From the NCBI RefSeq assembly GCF_022581195.2, contig NC_061482.1:18228001-18292000 (forward strand): DNA of 64,000 bases. Reading direction: 5' to 3'. Shown piece by piece: positions 1 through 12,452 of this stretch. The position numbers and the translations under genes are program-made. Each line of letters opens with the position of its first letter. The first letter of the stretch is position 1. The notes beneath the pieces were generated by a model, which had not been told where the DNA came from, did no database searches, and worked only from the letters and a program-made list of their open reading frames with translations. Origin of the DNA: Helicoverpa zea. Taxonomy: Eukaryota > Arthropoda > Insecta > Lepidoptera > Noctuidae.

Positions 1-426
1 TAAAAAGGTTATTAAAATACTGAAGGTAGTCTTTATTAACACTGTAATTATATTATGTCGTGGAAATTGTACAAACAAAAACTGAAAAACCCATTTATTT
101 CAAAGAAGAACGTGTTATTTGAAATCGCAGTAATACAAAATTACCAGCGTTAATAAAACTACGGTTTCGCGAAGTTTAGCAATAATTTTAGCTTATAGAA
201 AACTACTATAACTTTGTTATTTTAACTGAAAAGTATTTCTACTTTAGTAACTTGATTGAGTTAACGTTAAATTACATTTTAACTTTGCTTTCAACTAAAT
301 ATTTTATAATACTCAAAATTATTTTATAAACTAAATTGCGTTACTACGTTTTTATTTACAGCAAAAGCTTGACTGTATTAATACTTTGTTAAATTAATTT
401 ATAATATTCGGGATTAAATAACATTA
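1..426. other. AT-rich sequence, no feature seen
   Basis: No coding frame, RNA gene or recognisable repeat edge was seen before the TIR element that starts at 427. Confidence 0.5.
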
Positions 427-827
427 ATACAAGGTGTTGATTTGCATTTGTGCCATAGTTCAGGAGGAGGACATACAATACGTAAATAATCGATTGGAAT
501 TACAGTAGATGGGAAATAACTAATATGCACTGCTTTTTTTGTCATTGTAATGTCGTGGTATTTCCGAAGTAATCCAATTTTATGAATGAAATTTATGAGT
601 GATCGTTGCGTATGCTTTGTGTTTGCGTTTGTGTGAGGGTGCAGCACGGTTTTAACGCCAGTAACATATGCGCTAAGTTTAGATAAGACTAGATGACATT
701 TACAGAATTCCGAAAAAAAATTAAAGAAAAAAAATTACGTACCAATTTTTTTATTGATTTGGGTCGAGAATCATTAGCATAATTACCTCCTTGAATATGG
801 CACGGATGGAAATCAACAGCTTGTATA
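427..827. mobile_element. Non-autonomous TIR element, copy A (intact)
   Basis: About 400 bp bounded by imperfect inverted repeats of roughly 40 bp. The left end begins ATACAAGGTGTTGATTTGC and the reverse complement of the right end begins ATACAAGCTGTTGATTTCC. Both arms continue into a GTGCCATA...CA(A)GGAGG motif. A second copy lies at 37559-37721 plus 39439-39673, split by another transposon. The ends are flanked by AT, which may be a 2 bp target duplication or part of the TIR. An intact AAATTT at 589-594 is the site occupied in copy B. There is no transposase and the superfamily is not recognised. An open frame on the minus strand (414-647) looks non-coding. Confidence 0.75.
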
Positions 828-3800
828 ACCGCGATAAAATCCGTAAAATTAGTTTTATTTAAATGATATTCAAACTGTTATACTAATTCCTAAACATGTT
901 TACATTGAAAATCCTGCTTCTTGAAAGCATGGAAGATATTCATCATAGATTATACCTACAGTGCACAGAGAGGTAGTTAGGTAAAATGATGCCGCCTGCG
1001 TTGCACGAGGCAAACTAACTTATCTTGTTTTCTAAAGCTTCTGATAGTCATCAAGGGCCTTGTGTTGAATTATCGCTATATGGCATGGAAACTTTATCAG
1101 ACATATTTTATACTTTTCTTATTATTTTGTTTACAACTTACTTGTGCAACGGTTCAAGGCTAAAGCTTCACTTTATCATAATAATTATGTAGTTTGTAGT
1201 AAGTCTAGCTCTTAATATCCAAGATAAATGATATTTAGTTTTAATCTAGAAATACTAATTTTATAGCTGTGGATCTCTAGATTTGTCAGATTTCTATTAA
1301 CAGTAAAACTTGTGTCAGAATTAATTAATACACTTGCATAATGTTGTCATAAATATAAAGAAAAACAATAAATAATGTTTATTTAGGTACAAAAGTAACT
1401 GCAGAATTACTCATAGCTGAGTCACGTCGTTATAAATATGCGTAAAAAGATCTGACCGCTGCAGTGATGACGTCTGCCAAAGATTATGAAACAGAATCGA
1501 TTGTTCTTTGAAAATGAACGATTCTTTAATTGTATTTATTTGAAATAATTAAAGCTTTACATTCATTTAGCCCTAACTAGCCGCGGTTAGACAGATATTC
1601 GAGCCATCCATTGACAGTGAATAATTAAACGGCTTGTAGAGACAATTTAGGCACTAAATTCAAACACAGATGAAAGCGCGTGTTAGCATATAATGAACTG
1701 GAGTTTTAAAGAACACTTCACCTTTCCCATCACATTAGCAGTTACATAAACTTAAATACCTGTAAGTAAGCTAATTAGTTCGGTATTTCACATACCGTAT
1801 CTACATACATAGTAACTCGTACAAAGCTGCTCTGTTTCGTTTGTATACGTTTGTACTTTTGACTGCTGTATTTAAACTCATTAACGACTCTAACTAATTA
1901 TGTGGCCATGAAAATGTACTCTCACTCACACATCTGTAACATGTGTTTGTGTGTGTTGACTCCGTGGAGGAACGAAATGACTAGCGGAGGTGCCATAACG
2001 GAAAATGTCCTAAGAAAGTAGTGCGCCAAAATGTGAGTGTGCGGGGGACGAGGAACGTTACTGTCTTCGCCCTTATAAGCCTTCTTTGGAGCCGATCATT
2101 ATTTGTTATACCAAAAACCGTTGATGTCTCAAAGATCCCGATTGCCATATTAGTTCAATCATAACTGATCGTTTTGGTCATGTCCACTGAACGTATTTGA
2201 CCTAGAAGAAGGCGCCCGCATTATGGCATCTCCGTTTATCTTTCCTTACTCTGTGGTTTATGCGTACTCTCTTGAGATATATATGTACGACGGTTTACGA
2301 TCGTATGTAGATATATAGATGGATGTTGGCAAATATATTTTAGTATCGGCCATCCCTTATGGGAAATAGGATGTATGTTTGTATAGAAACGTGGGACAGC
2401 TAAAGTTTTTTTGAATCAACTCCAGTTTCAGAATTCCAGTTCGGCTATTCAGTGGTTTTTTCACTTAAAGGAATCGATTTTCTGATTAAAAACTGCCTTT
2501 TCAGTCTTAAAAACGAAATAATTTACCCGAATATCAAACTCAAAATCATCAGGCATGCAAAATAGTGCAAGATACTACTTACGACGCTAATAATATTGAG
2601 GAATTTAACTCTAGTAGAAAGACTCCACTTGAACTACGATCGTCCCATATAGAGCCACCCACTTCAGTAAAGTATTCTAAGATAAAATTACGCCACAATA
2701 TCCAGCTTTCTTTGCAGCTAGTTTTCTTGGCAAGCTGTATTAATTAACAACCCCTCGAGTACTTGTGAGAGCTTCTTCATATCCCGTCACATCATGCTTG
2801 AAATTACGAACACGGTTCGCGTTTCAAAAGTTTTCTAACAATACGGAACCTTCATAACAATGAACGCAGGTTCCCAAGTTGTAATTTACAGCAGTGTACA
2901 CGTAATCTAGAATGTACGAGTGCATTGTGAACTAAATGATTTTTGTTTGTTTTCAGATTGATCGGGATTCGTTGTATTAAATTGTTTGGTAAGTAATTCT
3001 ATATTTGTTCCTATGAAAGAATTTTTGCATGCAGTGGATGCAAAAAATGCGCGAGCGAATTTTATACTGACATGAAATTGAAGTATGATTATTGCATAAT
3101 TACCTTACCTATATGAATTTTAATGACTCGATGACTAATGAATCAAATTCACATAGAATACAAAATATTTATTGCCCAATTCCTCATTTAACGTACGAAA
3201 TATTAATTAGTTCATGCGATTAAATATGAATGCCTGTTCCATACAACTGAATAGAGTAAATTAAAAACATGAACGTTTTCATTCAGTTCGTACAATTTGC
3301 TCTGTTATGTGAAATTCCGGTTTAATTTACCGATATATTTTCGTTTGATGTATACGTACCGCCGACGTCGTTCAAAAGGTTAACAAGTTTTGTATCGGTA
3401 TGTTCTGAACTGAAAATGGACGTGGATTTATTAAAACTTTAAGCTGCCGTTTTATTCAATTATGAATTTAACTGTACTGGAGTCAAAAGTGTACTTTTAA
3501 TTTTCTGCTTTCAATATTTGAACGTTGTTTTCATTATTTTTGCGCTATATGACGTAAGATTTTTTTTGTAGTTACTGTGTCCTATTGGTAACTAAGTCAT
3601 ATTGACCGTGGTATCAGAAATAAATCAATTGATTGTATGCTTCCTGGTATATCGAAAAAAATGATAGAAAATATATCAATGGGGTCTGATAAATGGTGAC
3701 GCCGCACAAAGAAGTAAGGGTGAAGGTATTATGTTCCAATTCTTCCACATTATATCAGAATTCTTTTTATCTTGCTATAAAAATAAATTATTATTTCTCA

Positions 3801-4744
3801 CTTCCTCCGGGGTGAGTCAGTTTGCAGATATTGTGGAACTGTTATTGAAATTAGTGATTCATATTTATATCGATGAGTTAAACAACTAACCTATGTACCT
3901 ATCTAAAGAGACTTTAGACTATAGTGGATTGACTAAAAGTATATTGGAAATAGTTTACTAAAACCACTACTTTTTTGCTCTGTCGATTAAGATAAGAAAA
4001 CAACTGAATCAGAAATATTTTTTTTTTAACATAATCATATCTTGAAAGATATTGCCTAAGCTCAATAATAATGTTTTTTCGTGACATAATTTATGTTACA
4101 TTATACTTTGTACTATTATTAAAAATATTACACTTTAAAACAGCGAACATTTTGCACTTTTCATTTTTCAAATACCCTCTTTACAAACAAAGAAATTCGC
4201 TTTCAAAAGTAGACTTTAAGCATGAAAAATATTATTTTATTCAAAAACTGTATAAGTACTACAAATACAAAATGATTTGAAACATGAAAATGTATTTCCA
4301 TTTTTCAAATCTTTCATAGAATATTTCTAAATTCATTATTATAAGAGTAACCTGGAATTCTCAAAATTTTTCACTACGTTAACGGATACATAGTAGAATA
4401 TATTTTGCGTGCAGAAAAAGTACAAAATGCCTTTGAAATTGTGTCAAAACTATATGGACCAGTAAAATACCATTTAATGTAGCTATAGCCACGTTAATAA
4501 TCCTAAAATAATATACAATTTAAACCACCTTAGAGTCTAGGAAATGTTATAATATATGTAGGTTAGGAAATGTTACATTAACTCTAGTTTAGATATAATT
4601 ACGTTTCTTTGCTATACAATCGCTGGGCGAAGAAGTTTGTTCAGCTCAGCTTTACTTACCCCGAGTTGGGTAAACACTCGCTTTTATATACCTGAAAAAA
4701 TAAAAACAAACATTAGTACATATTTACAAAATCTTAAGTAAATA
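828..4744. other. Long featureless AT-rich stretch
   Basis: About 3.9 kb with no recognisable gene, RNA or full repeat. Short frames at 2565-2747 and 4071-4280 have AT-driven composition and are not supported. The only structured signal is a micro-exon-like segment at 2957-2988, listed separately. This could be intergenic sequence or part of a large intron. Confidence 0.5.
2957..2988 (+). other. Candidate 32-nt micro-exon (splice signals only)
   Basis: A pyrimidine-rich acceptor (tttttgtttgttttcag) ends at 2956. Thirty-two bases later a strong donor (TTTG|GTAAGT) begins at 2989. The enclosed segment has in-frame stops in some frames, so it would more likely be untranslated or carry a frame-specific few codons. 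No neighbouring exon was recognised, so it may be chance. Confidence 0.15.
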
Positions 4745-4790
4745 ATATTATAAATGGAAAAGTTACTCTGTCTGTCAGTCAGACAAAACT
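4745..4790 (+). repeat. Fragment of moth repeat with GTCY microsatellite
   Basis: The motif atattataaatggaaaag followed by ctctgtctgtcagtcagac resembles the start of the lepidopteran MITE type that carries a hitch-hiking (GTCY)n microsatellite. The rest of the element cannot be traced. The open frame starting here (4754-5005) is probably not a gene. Confidence 0.4.
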
Positions 4791-5696
4791 TTTCAATTGA
4801 TTCAAAGGAATTTGACTTTGCACCAGAGCCTAGGAAAAGGACGAAGCTTGCCCGGGTTATACTTTTTAACCAGTTGCGTAAAGTGGTTTTCAGGGGACCG
4901 CCAAACCGCGGGAAACTATGTTACTATACAAATAATTATGTAGATTCGATCGTAAAATGCAAAAAACAGACTAATTTAAAAAATGAACACCATGGCATAG
5001 ATTAAACTTTTATGTAAACAGAGAGGTAACTGCGTTGATTAACTCTGATAGTTCGGTACCTACATCTGCATATCAAAGCGATGCCAATTTTCATGTAGGA
5101 CATGCCATTGGCTTCACTCAGCTGACAGACACAGGTTCGGGGAATGGAGAAATTGGTATTTTAAACATAATGGGGGAATTAATTGTGTTTGTGATGTGGT
5201 TGAGTAGGGTCAGTGGCAGTGACGTTTCTGTGTCAAGTAAACGTTTAGATGAAAAGTTTTTCACTATAAGAATATTGAAAAACTTTTAAATTTAGGTGAC
5301 ATTGTATTTGTTTGTTTGTAGTTGTAGGAAAATGTAGTCCTAACTGAAAGGACAAGTCGTTGTAATGTTATATTATTGTGTTGAACATAGTAAATTGCAT
5401 TAATATCTACTGTAAAATAAATAAGTGTTAATTTTAGCACTCTTTTCAAGTCTCCAACTCATTCACCATAAAAACGAAATCTACTTTCATCATGACTCTT
5501 TAACTCACAGTGGTTACTACTCTCAGAGGCCGCCGGAGTTAGGCATAAACAAACAAAACAAATAACTGCTCTGTTTACATCAGATATCTGCGCATGAGTC
5601 ACTCGGTTACTCATCGTGAACTCACGCACACATTGATGAGTTCAAATGTACTAGGTAATAGGTACAGGTAATAAATCATTATGTTGGAACTTATTA
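4791..5696. other. No feature recognised
   Basis: AT-rich sequence. The frame at 5035-5289 starts at a TTG and has no homology that I recognise, so it is not supported as a gene. Confidence 0.4.
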
Positions 5697-5933
5697 GCAT
5701 CTGCCTAGACTTTCCCCAACTGTGTTGGGGTTGACTTCCAGTTAGAGGATTCGGTATCCCGATAAATTTTTCAGTTTGAATTTCAGTCTAGAAATTCTAG
5801 GGATTTAATTCAATGAATCCCGGGATTTTCGGGACTAGTAGCTGGTGCGAGCAGCTGAGTTAATGTTTTCATGGAGCGACTGCCTATCTAACTTCTTCAA
5901 CCCAGTTACCTGGTCATGATACCATGTCAGAAT
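5697..5933 (-). repeat. Noctuid-type SINE, 3' part, split by an 89-bp insert
   Basis: Read on the minus strand, 5838-5933 and 5697-5748 together match the body and 3' end of the SINE also seen at 11107, 18470, 19323, 24434 and 53528 (gcgactgcctatct...ccaactgtgttgggg...ctgcctaga). The two parts are separated by 5749-5837, which has no SINE similarity and contains TCCCGATAAATTT and ATCCCGGGATTTTCGGGA motifs. Confidence 0.7.
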
Positions 5934-6274
5934 GTACCTGTTTAAAAAATCAAATACAGAAAAATATTCGTAAATTATTATTTGAAATATTTTGTCCGTA
6001 TAATATGGAACACACGCGCACGGCCCCGTGCCGTTGTTATTTTTTAGGCAGGGTCGCCATGTTGAGATCCGAAAATATGTTCACTATATTGAATAATGAT
6101 TGAATAATGGAACCCTGATATACAACTACTACATCGCACCGACTTCCGCAAATATTTTTTGAAAATTCCATTGAACCAACTGCATTGAAAGCTAAATACT
6201 TCCCGAAAAGAGAGCTACGCACAATTAACGTCGGCCCTACAACTGTTAGTGATAATTAGGCAGAGCTACTAAAG

Positions 6275-6330
6275 CAGGGGTGGGCAACCATTGGCACGCG
6301 TCAACATACCACCAAGAATATTTGGGCATG
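6275..6330 (+). repeat. hAT-like terminal sequence (one end only)
   Basis: CAGGGGTGGGCAACC at 6275 resembles the terminal inverted repeat of many hAT elements. No matching GGTTGCCCACCCCTG end was found downstream, so the other end is deleted or replaced. The boundary at 6330 is arbitrary. Confidence 0.35.
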
Positions 6331-6618
6331 CCATTATTATTAAGTTGCGATTACAAAAATTTGGCAGACTACGTAAACGCTTTGTTATATTCCGTCATGT
6401 GTCAAGTGACGAGTGTTTCATTAAGAAAAAGAAACAATTTATAGATAGGTATTTTTCTATAAGTATCTTAATATCGCATCCAGCTCCTGCCAGCCGTCTT
6501 GCGCAAGTCATCACTCCACCGTGCCTGAGGACGTCCTACACTACGTTTGCCGAGGCGTGGTCTCCACTCTAGAACTCGTTTACCCCAACGGTTATCGGTT
6601 CTTCGGCTAATATGGAGC

Positions 6619-6718
6619 TGGATGCGAGAAGCCGAAAATAGATCTCAGTGGCGTGCACTTGGAGAGGCCTATGTCCAGCAGTGGACTGCGATAGGCTGAT
6701 GATGATGATGATGATGAT
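6619..6718 (+). mobile_element. 5'-truncated LINE tail encoding ORF2 C-terminus
   Basis: 6619-6699 translates to 26 residues ending GEAYVQQWTAIG and a stop, with QWRALGEAYVQQ preceding. This is the widely repeated C-terminus of a lepidopteran non-LTR retrotransposon ORF2. It is followed at once by a (GAT)n tail at 6697-6718, as such elements end. Everything upstream of about 6607 is lost by 5' truncation. Related tails lie at 11979, 42269 and 43711. Confidence 0.8.
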
Positions 6719-7299
6719 CTTAATATCACAATTATACAGGTGAAAGTTTCTGAGTACGTGAATGTATGATTGTGTCTTCTTCAGGCTCAATTAACTAAAC
6801 AGATCCTAATGAAACTTAGCAGTAATATAGCATAATGTTTCCTTCATCGTAATAACAAACTTAACGATAACTTTTCATCAAGTAGCAAGACATAATTCTT
6901 TAACAAACCGAGGGTTATACATTTTACCAATAAAGGTTTGTCATCCCTGTAGTAGGGTAATAAGCTGCGGCTATGCGTTCAAACAATGTGGTGTTTGAAA
7001 GGGTTGTGACGTCACCAGCCGGTCCGATGGGTCACAATGGCGGTGGTTAGGCTAGCGGAGTGCCGCTTCGCCCGGTACTTCGGTTTGGAAAGGGTTAAGT
7101 GCGTTCTGATTCGTGATGGTTATCAGTTAGTGGGCGAGTTGTGGTCAGAATTATAGGAACAATGTTTTTTTGTAGGCACAGATCATTATAGAACTACAAT
7201 TAATTTAATTTACCCAAAAATATCTTGAGAAAAGGAAAAGCTGTCTTAGCCCGGTACGTAGATGGGAGACCATCTTGTCATAACGAGTTCAGATAGTAC
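6719..7299. other. No feature recognised
   Basis: A GC-richer patch around 7005-7085 (gttgtgacgtcaccagccgg...) looks like a degenerate repeat, but I cannot assign it. Confidence 0.35.
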
Positions 7300-7386
7300 G
7301 TTAAATTGATGGGTCCCGGCTGCCATTTGAACGTCTTTGGCAGTTGTTACGGGTAGTCAGAAGCCAGAAACTCTAACAACAGCCTT
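7300..7386 (+). repeat. SINE middle fragment
   Basis: The block gatgggtcccggctgccat...ggcagttgttacgggtagtc...agaagccag corresponds to the middle of the noctuid-type SINE. Neither the tRNA head nor the 3' end is present. Confidence 0.6.
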
Positions 7387-8542
7387 ACAATTATCTTTGC
7401 AAGTGCATTTACATGCAAGTATGACTCACTCGCTTTCGTGAGATACCTATAAAATTATTCAGTGAAGTAGGGGAAACTAATTCCTCTCACCACCGTTTGT
7501 CTACATTTTACCTTCTGTCTGATTCAGTTGACACTTCCAAGCCAGGGAAATGAGTTATCTGAAAAGCGTGTAACTAAGTTTACCCGACTTTTGCTATGAT
7601 GACAGAACGTCAGAGAATCGTGATTTTTAATTACACATTTTGTATAAGTACTATTAAAAAAGTAAGCAAAAGACATGCCCATTTCGATATATGAAAAATT
7701 TATACACTCGGCATTTTAAATAAAAAGTTAAAAAATATTGAGAATATTTAAGTCAAATATTATTTAAAATACGACTGAAGCGAGTTTACTGAAGCCTTTG
7801 AAGGATTATCGGCCAATTTCGTAATATTTCATTAGTGTGAAAATCTTTTGAATGAATAAAGAATTTAAATATTTTAAAATTTTCCTTTTTGTAAAATTCA
7901 ATTTTCATAAAAAGCCACAATTATGATGAGTGATGAAATACAGGTGCATTTTAATTTCAGTTTTCAGATTTTATACTAGGAATATTTCTGTGCTTTCCGA
8001 ATAACAATGTAACTTGATCATATTCCCGTGCATGAGTATTTTACACTCGATGAAATATTATTTTAACAAAATGGCATTCAAGCTTTTAGTATAAAAAGGC
8101 TCGAAATGGTCACGTATTGTTGTTTTATCTTTTTTGTTTGGTTGCCCACGGCCACCATAATATTGAATTCCGTTATTTCACCGATCACACGTTAACAATT
8201 AAACTATTTAAGAGTTTATTTTTACACAACTGTCAAGAAAGGTGAACTATGTATGTTTTTTATGTAATGTATATCATTAAAAGTACAAACATTCCTTTGC
8301 GCAGTAATTACTTAAGTAATTTTGATAAAGCACTTCTTTGTCAAACAAAACGAGATAATTAAAGAATGTCTTTATTTTCTGGTTTGTAGAAGACATTTTG
8401 TGACGTCATAATGTCCTTTAACTACTGTTGTATATCAGCGTTTTAATGGTCGGTCATAAAAGTCCAGAGATATATACTGGTATCTCTTTACTACCAAATA
8501 AAATATGGGAATAAAAATTGGTCAAAATATATTGTAGAAAAA
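7387..8542. other. No feature recognised
   Basis: AT-rich sequence with no coding frame or repeat edge that I can identify. Confidence 0.4.
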
Positions 8543-8660
8543 CTAGCCGTTTTCGCGCGGTTTTACCCGTATGTACTGCGAGAACTACTGCCTGAAATAT
8601 AGTGAAAGAATTTTTCAAATCGTTTTAGTATGCGAGATTATATCAAATATAATCTGTATT
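8543..8660 (-). repeat. Lep1-type Helitron 3' fragment
   Basis: On the minus strand it ends in the typical gcgaaaacggCTAG|T. Internal blocks corresponding to 'agtagttctcgcagtac' and 'gatttgaaaaattctttcac' follow. The 5' terminus is missing. Confidence 0.6.
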
Positions 8661-9196
8661 GATACGAATGTGTAGTAAAGTTAATAATACTCAAATTTTA
8701 TAAATAATAATCATGAGCATTGAGAGTTAAACCATTATAATAACAATTTAAGCATTACACTACGTTGCAAAAAAAGTACCTAATCAAAAATGTGTACATT
8801 AAAAAAAAAAAGATCGTAGTAAAATGTTTTGCTAGCTAAAATGGTTTGCTGGGCAAACACGAATGTTTTAAATGCATTCCTTTGACCGCAGATATTTTTC
8901 AGTTCTAAATATTTTTTCTTTTCAAGATCTGTTTACAGAGCCGTTAAAGGCGTTTATTTAACTGACTTTTTCTAGCAAAACCAAGAAGTTAACAGTACTC
9001 TTTTCCACTATTATCGATGTTTGAAATATCCTTGAGAATTAATACTACCTCCAGCTTTCTAAACCCATTTAAGAGAAATTATTGGTACTCGAGACAGTTT
9101 GCAGCCTGAGAAAGGACATATTTATACCACTTTTTATCCGAATCCGAGAAGAAGCTGTTTTGGGATACGGGTGGTTTTGCGAGTAACAGCTCGTTA

Positions 9197-9453
9197 TCTA
9201 TACTAATATAATTATGAGGAAACATTTTTTTGTTTGTTTGTACGCTGAAAGCTCCGAAACTACTGAACCGAACTTAAAAATTCTTTCCGAGCTAGAAAGC
9301 TACATTTTTCATGAGTAACATAGATATTTTATCCCAATACAGGCACATTGCACGGGTCGTGGGTGGAACCGCGCGAAAACGACTAGTCTTTATTAATTTT
9401 ACGAGGCGGAAACATTTTTCTCCGTATGCGGGTGGATCCGCGGGAACAGCTAG
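9197..9453 (+). mobile_element. Lep1-type Helitron with duplicated 3' terminus
   Basis: The 5' end A|TCTATACTAATATAATTATG is at 9197. The body has ttgtttgtttgta and the 'actactgaaccg' block. One CTAG|T terminus ends at 9386. A second 3'-end-like block (tgcgggtggatccgcgg...agCTAG) ends at 9453. There is no coding capacity. The second terminus fits the end creation described for this family or a nested insertion. A further 3'-end-like remnant lies just upstream at about 9118-9192. Confidence 0.7.
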
Positions 9454-10599
9454 TTATAACAACTTAAAAAATATTTGAGTAGAAAAAGCTGCTGAAAGCT
9501 TATACAGCAGATAAATACGAAAATGAGTTAAATAAATACCTGTATGTGGTTTTAAAAAATCCCACACGAATCGAATAGCGAGTGTGCGCAAATATTTCGG
9601 TTTGTTCGGAAATTGGATACGTTCAGTTGCTGCGTCGAAATTTTGTACCGTAATTGTATTACCGGTGTAAGTACAATATTTATTTATTTATATTTACCGA
9701 TGAGTTTCATCAACGAATTTATTAAGTGTTATGTATTTAATACTGTAATTGGCTGTGTAGGATTTTTACGGTGGGAACTGTTACGATTTTTGGATCTACG
9801 TCTATACTTTTACCAAACACATTGGGGTCGTTTGTAACATTTAGGTGACTAGGTCAAAAATAAAATTGTTTATTATAAAAAAAAATTTGGTAATTCTACG
9901 AATATGTAGTGACTCGAAAAGCTGCTACAAACGCATGTCAGCTATTACTAATTAGATACAAATCTTCACATTAAATTAGTCTTTATTTTCATGTTGCAAC
10001 TTTCTATTGATCGCTGTGCCCACAGTGGGTGTTTTAAATTCAGGGGTGCGCGAAATAGGTCAATGTTACGTTAGGGGTAAAGTTCCGGGCAAGTACCCCT
10101 GTTTGAGGGAGACTAAAAGAACATGGCTGCCATAGGTAAAGAGGTGGAAATGTGGAAATATTTTAAAGCTGTCTTGTTGCATGGTAGAAGGAGTTTTAAG
10201 TTAGTGTTGGTGTTTAAAAGTAGGAGATTTCTTTGAGTTTTGGTGTTTTTGGTATGTGTGTAGTGTTGAATATACCTAAGTAATAAACCTCTATACATGA
10301 ATCCGGTGGAAAGTATGTAACTCTGATAAAAAGACCTATTGTCAAAAAAAGTCATTTTCTTCTATTGTATTTCAGATTTTTCTTCTTCTTCTAAATAGCA
10401 GAGACACAGACATCGTATTTCTATACAAAAAATAACACTGCATCTGATAAAGCTCAGTGCATTGCCCTTATTAATTATATCAATAAGCTATATTTAACAA
10501 CTGAATATTAGCATGCACTCACAGCTTAACTATTGTGTTTTGAAATTAATTACTCATCAAAGAGAGGCTTCGAGCGTTAATACGTTATTATTCACAATA
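9454..10599. other. No gene recognised
   Basis: Frames at 9613-9837 and 10113-10355 are low-complexity and AT-driven. A short CAGGGGT...ACCCCTG inverted pair occurs at 10041-10101 but has no further terminal structure. Confidence 0.4.
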
Positions 10600-11012
10600 C
10601 TAGCCGTTCCCCGCGATATTACCCGCGCCCGGTGTATTTTTTGCCGCCCTGGTACATGGTGAGCAGTAGCGTCTACCTACACTTGGTATTGGTATACTCA
10701 TATAAGTTATGCTACCCTGGTACATGGTGAGCAGTTGCATCGAAATTTCGTTATTGGTATACTTTACTAAGGTGAATTATGCTGTCCTAGTACTTTACTT
10801 TTGTGGTTCTGCGGCATTCCGTAAGTTGGTTTTTGTCTAATCACTCCCGTCCCGGGAATCTTACTCGCAATTTTTTTTTTACCACCGTTTAGACCTACCC
10901 TGGACTACGACAAACATTTTAAAACTAAAATCAGCTCAATCGGCCCAGCCGTTCTCGAGTTTTAGCGAGACTAACGAACAGCAATTCATTTTTATATATA
11001 TAGATAGATAGA
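10600..11012 (-). mobile_element. Larger non-autonomous Helitron-like element
   Basis: Bounded by CTAG at 10600-10603 (3' end on the minus strand) and a TCTATCTATATATATA-like 5' end near 11012. The interior has ttctcgagttttagcgagac and 'actaacgaacagcaattc', a common lepidopteran repeat. A block containing 'ctggtacatggtgagcagt' occurs twice (around 10650 and 10714), an internal partial tandem duplication. Confidence 0.55.
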
Positions 11013-11106
11013 TTACCTATTGTGGTTTCCTGTTCAATGCACAATCCTCCTTTATATTAGAATTTTGTCAGTTTTGATATTTGAATGTATGAACGTTTGT
11101 CCCTCA

Positions 11107-11334
11107 TCTGTCTAGCCTTTTTCTCAACTATACCTATTGGGTACAGCTTCCAGTCTAACCAAATGCAGCTGAGTACCAGTGTTTCCAGTGTTTTACAAGG
11201 AGCGACTGCCTATCTGATCTCCTCAATCTAGTTAACCGGGCAATCCAGTACTGTGAAACTGGTTGTCAGACTTCAGGCCTACTACCCGTAACGACTGCCA
11301 AAGAAGTTAAATGTCAGCCGGGACCTACAGTTTA
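11107..11334 (-). repeat. Noctuid-type SINE, 3' two thirds
   Basis: Minus-strand copy running from the 'cccggctgacat' block through gttacgggtagt, ccgggtaact-like and ggagcgactgcctatct blocks to a tail near 11107. The tRNA-derived head is absent. Confidence 0.75.
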
Positions 11335-11411
11335 CTAGTCCCTCAATCACCAACACAAAACTTGTCAGTAATAAACTCATATGTAGGTTACTTACACATT
11401 ATAATAATATA

Positions 11412-11480
11412 CAGGCTTTTTATCCGGCCGCGGGAAGTAGTTCCCTCAGGATGCGGATGGAAGCGCTAACGGAAGCTAGC
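11412..11480 (+). repeat. Lep1-type Helitron 3' end fragment
   Basis: The block ttttatccggccgcgggaag and the 'gatgcggatggaagcgc' block end in gctag near 11480. The 5' two thirds are missing. Confidence 0.5.
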
Positions 11481-12452
11481 AGGAGGAAAATTGTATTACA
11501 CCATACACATCAAACGCATAGACAGATACATCGTTAACGGAGAAATATCGCAATTTTTCTTTTTTTCATTTTCTGCAAAGAGATTGGTCAACGCCGGTTG
11601 ACGTATACTTTTTTTTAATACCTAGCTGTGGCTGTTTCGCTGTAGTCTTGTTTGACATACAATTTAGGACGGTTTGAATTTCGAACGTGGAACTAACGAG
11701 AAGGTGCGAAGGTAGTTTTATGGGTATTTCGATTTTTGTGACTGTAGCTACGGTTTTTCTGTGACATCAAAAGAAAATTTCTGAACTATTTAAAACAACG
11801 ATTTTGTTATTTTCTGAAGTGAACTTCATATATACCTAGTTAGAGTTTAATTCACTGGACTAAAATCTTCTAACAACATCAATTTTGACTTCTTAAAAAT
11901 CCTCAGAGAGTTCCCGTCAGTTAACAAACATCCATAATTCGGGATTTTTATCAAAATTATTTCAAAATACGCTGAATTTAGCAGCAGTAGACTGCAGTGG
12001 CTGATGATGATGACGCTGAATTTGTACAAACATTTATTTAAAAAAAACATAGATTTCTAATAGCAGTAATTTCAAAAAAAATTCGCCAACTAAATAAGAA
12101 GTTAACAACCTGAACTCACTTTTCAACCTTAAAACTTGGCAATTCAAAAAATAAAAACCTAAAATCTTAAAACTGCAAGCGGAGTAGTAAAACTGAAATG
12201 AAAACTGAAAGGCATGAAACGAAAACCGCTCCCCGTCAAGTCGGCTCAAGTAGAAGACGAGCGTCGGACTGTCTGTGACCGCGACATAGCTATTAGGTAG
12301 CTCGGAAAATCTTTATTAATTCTCCTTTTCAGTTTACAAATAAGTTCTTAGTTTCAAGTCAAATCAAGATTTTATTCTTACCTATAGACCATTTACATGT
12401 TCTTGTAGACACTCTTTTTTTCTAGAGGTGATAGTAATCTGTACTTAATAAA
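11481..12452. other. AT-rich, no gene; small LINE-tail scrap
   Basis: Nothing coding is supported. Minus-strand frames at 11847-12249 overlap AT-rich sequence. A degenerate LINE tail (gcagcagtagactgcagtgg then gatgatgatg) lies at 11979-12014. Confidence 0.4.

Noticed and set aside
5035..5289. 84-codon ORF
   Set aside because: Starts at TTG and shows no domain, sequons or gene signals.
10041..10101. CAGGGGT...ACCCCTG pair as a 61-bp hAT derivative
   Set aside because: Only seven bases are inverted, with no target duplication and no second copy.
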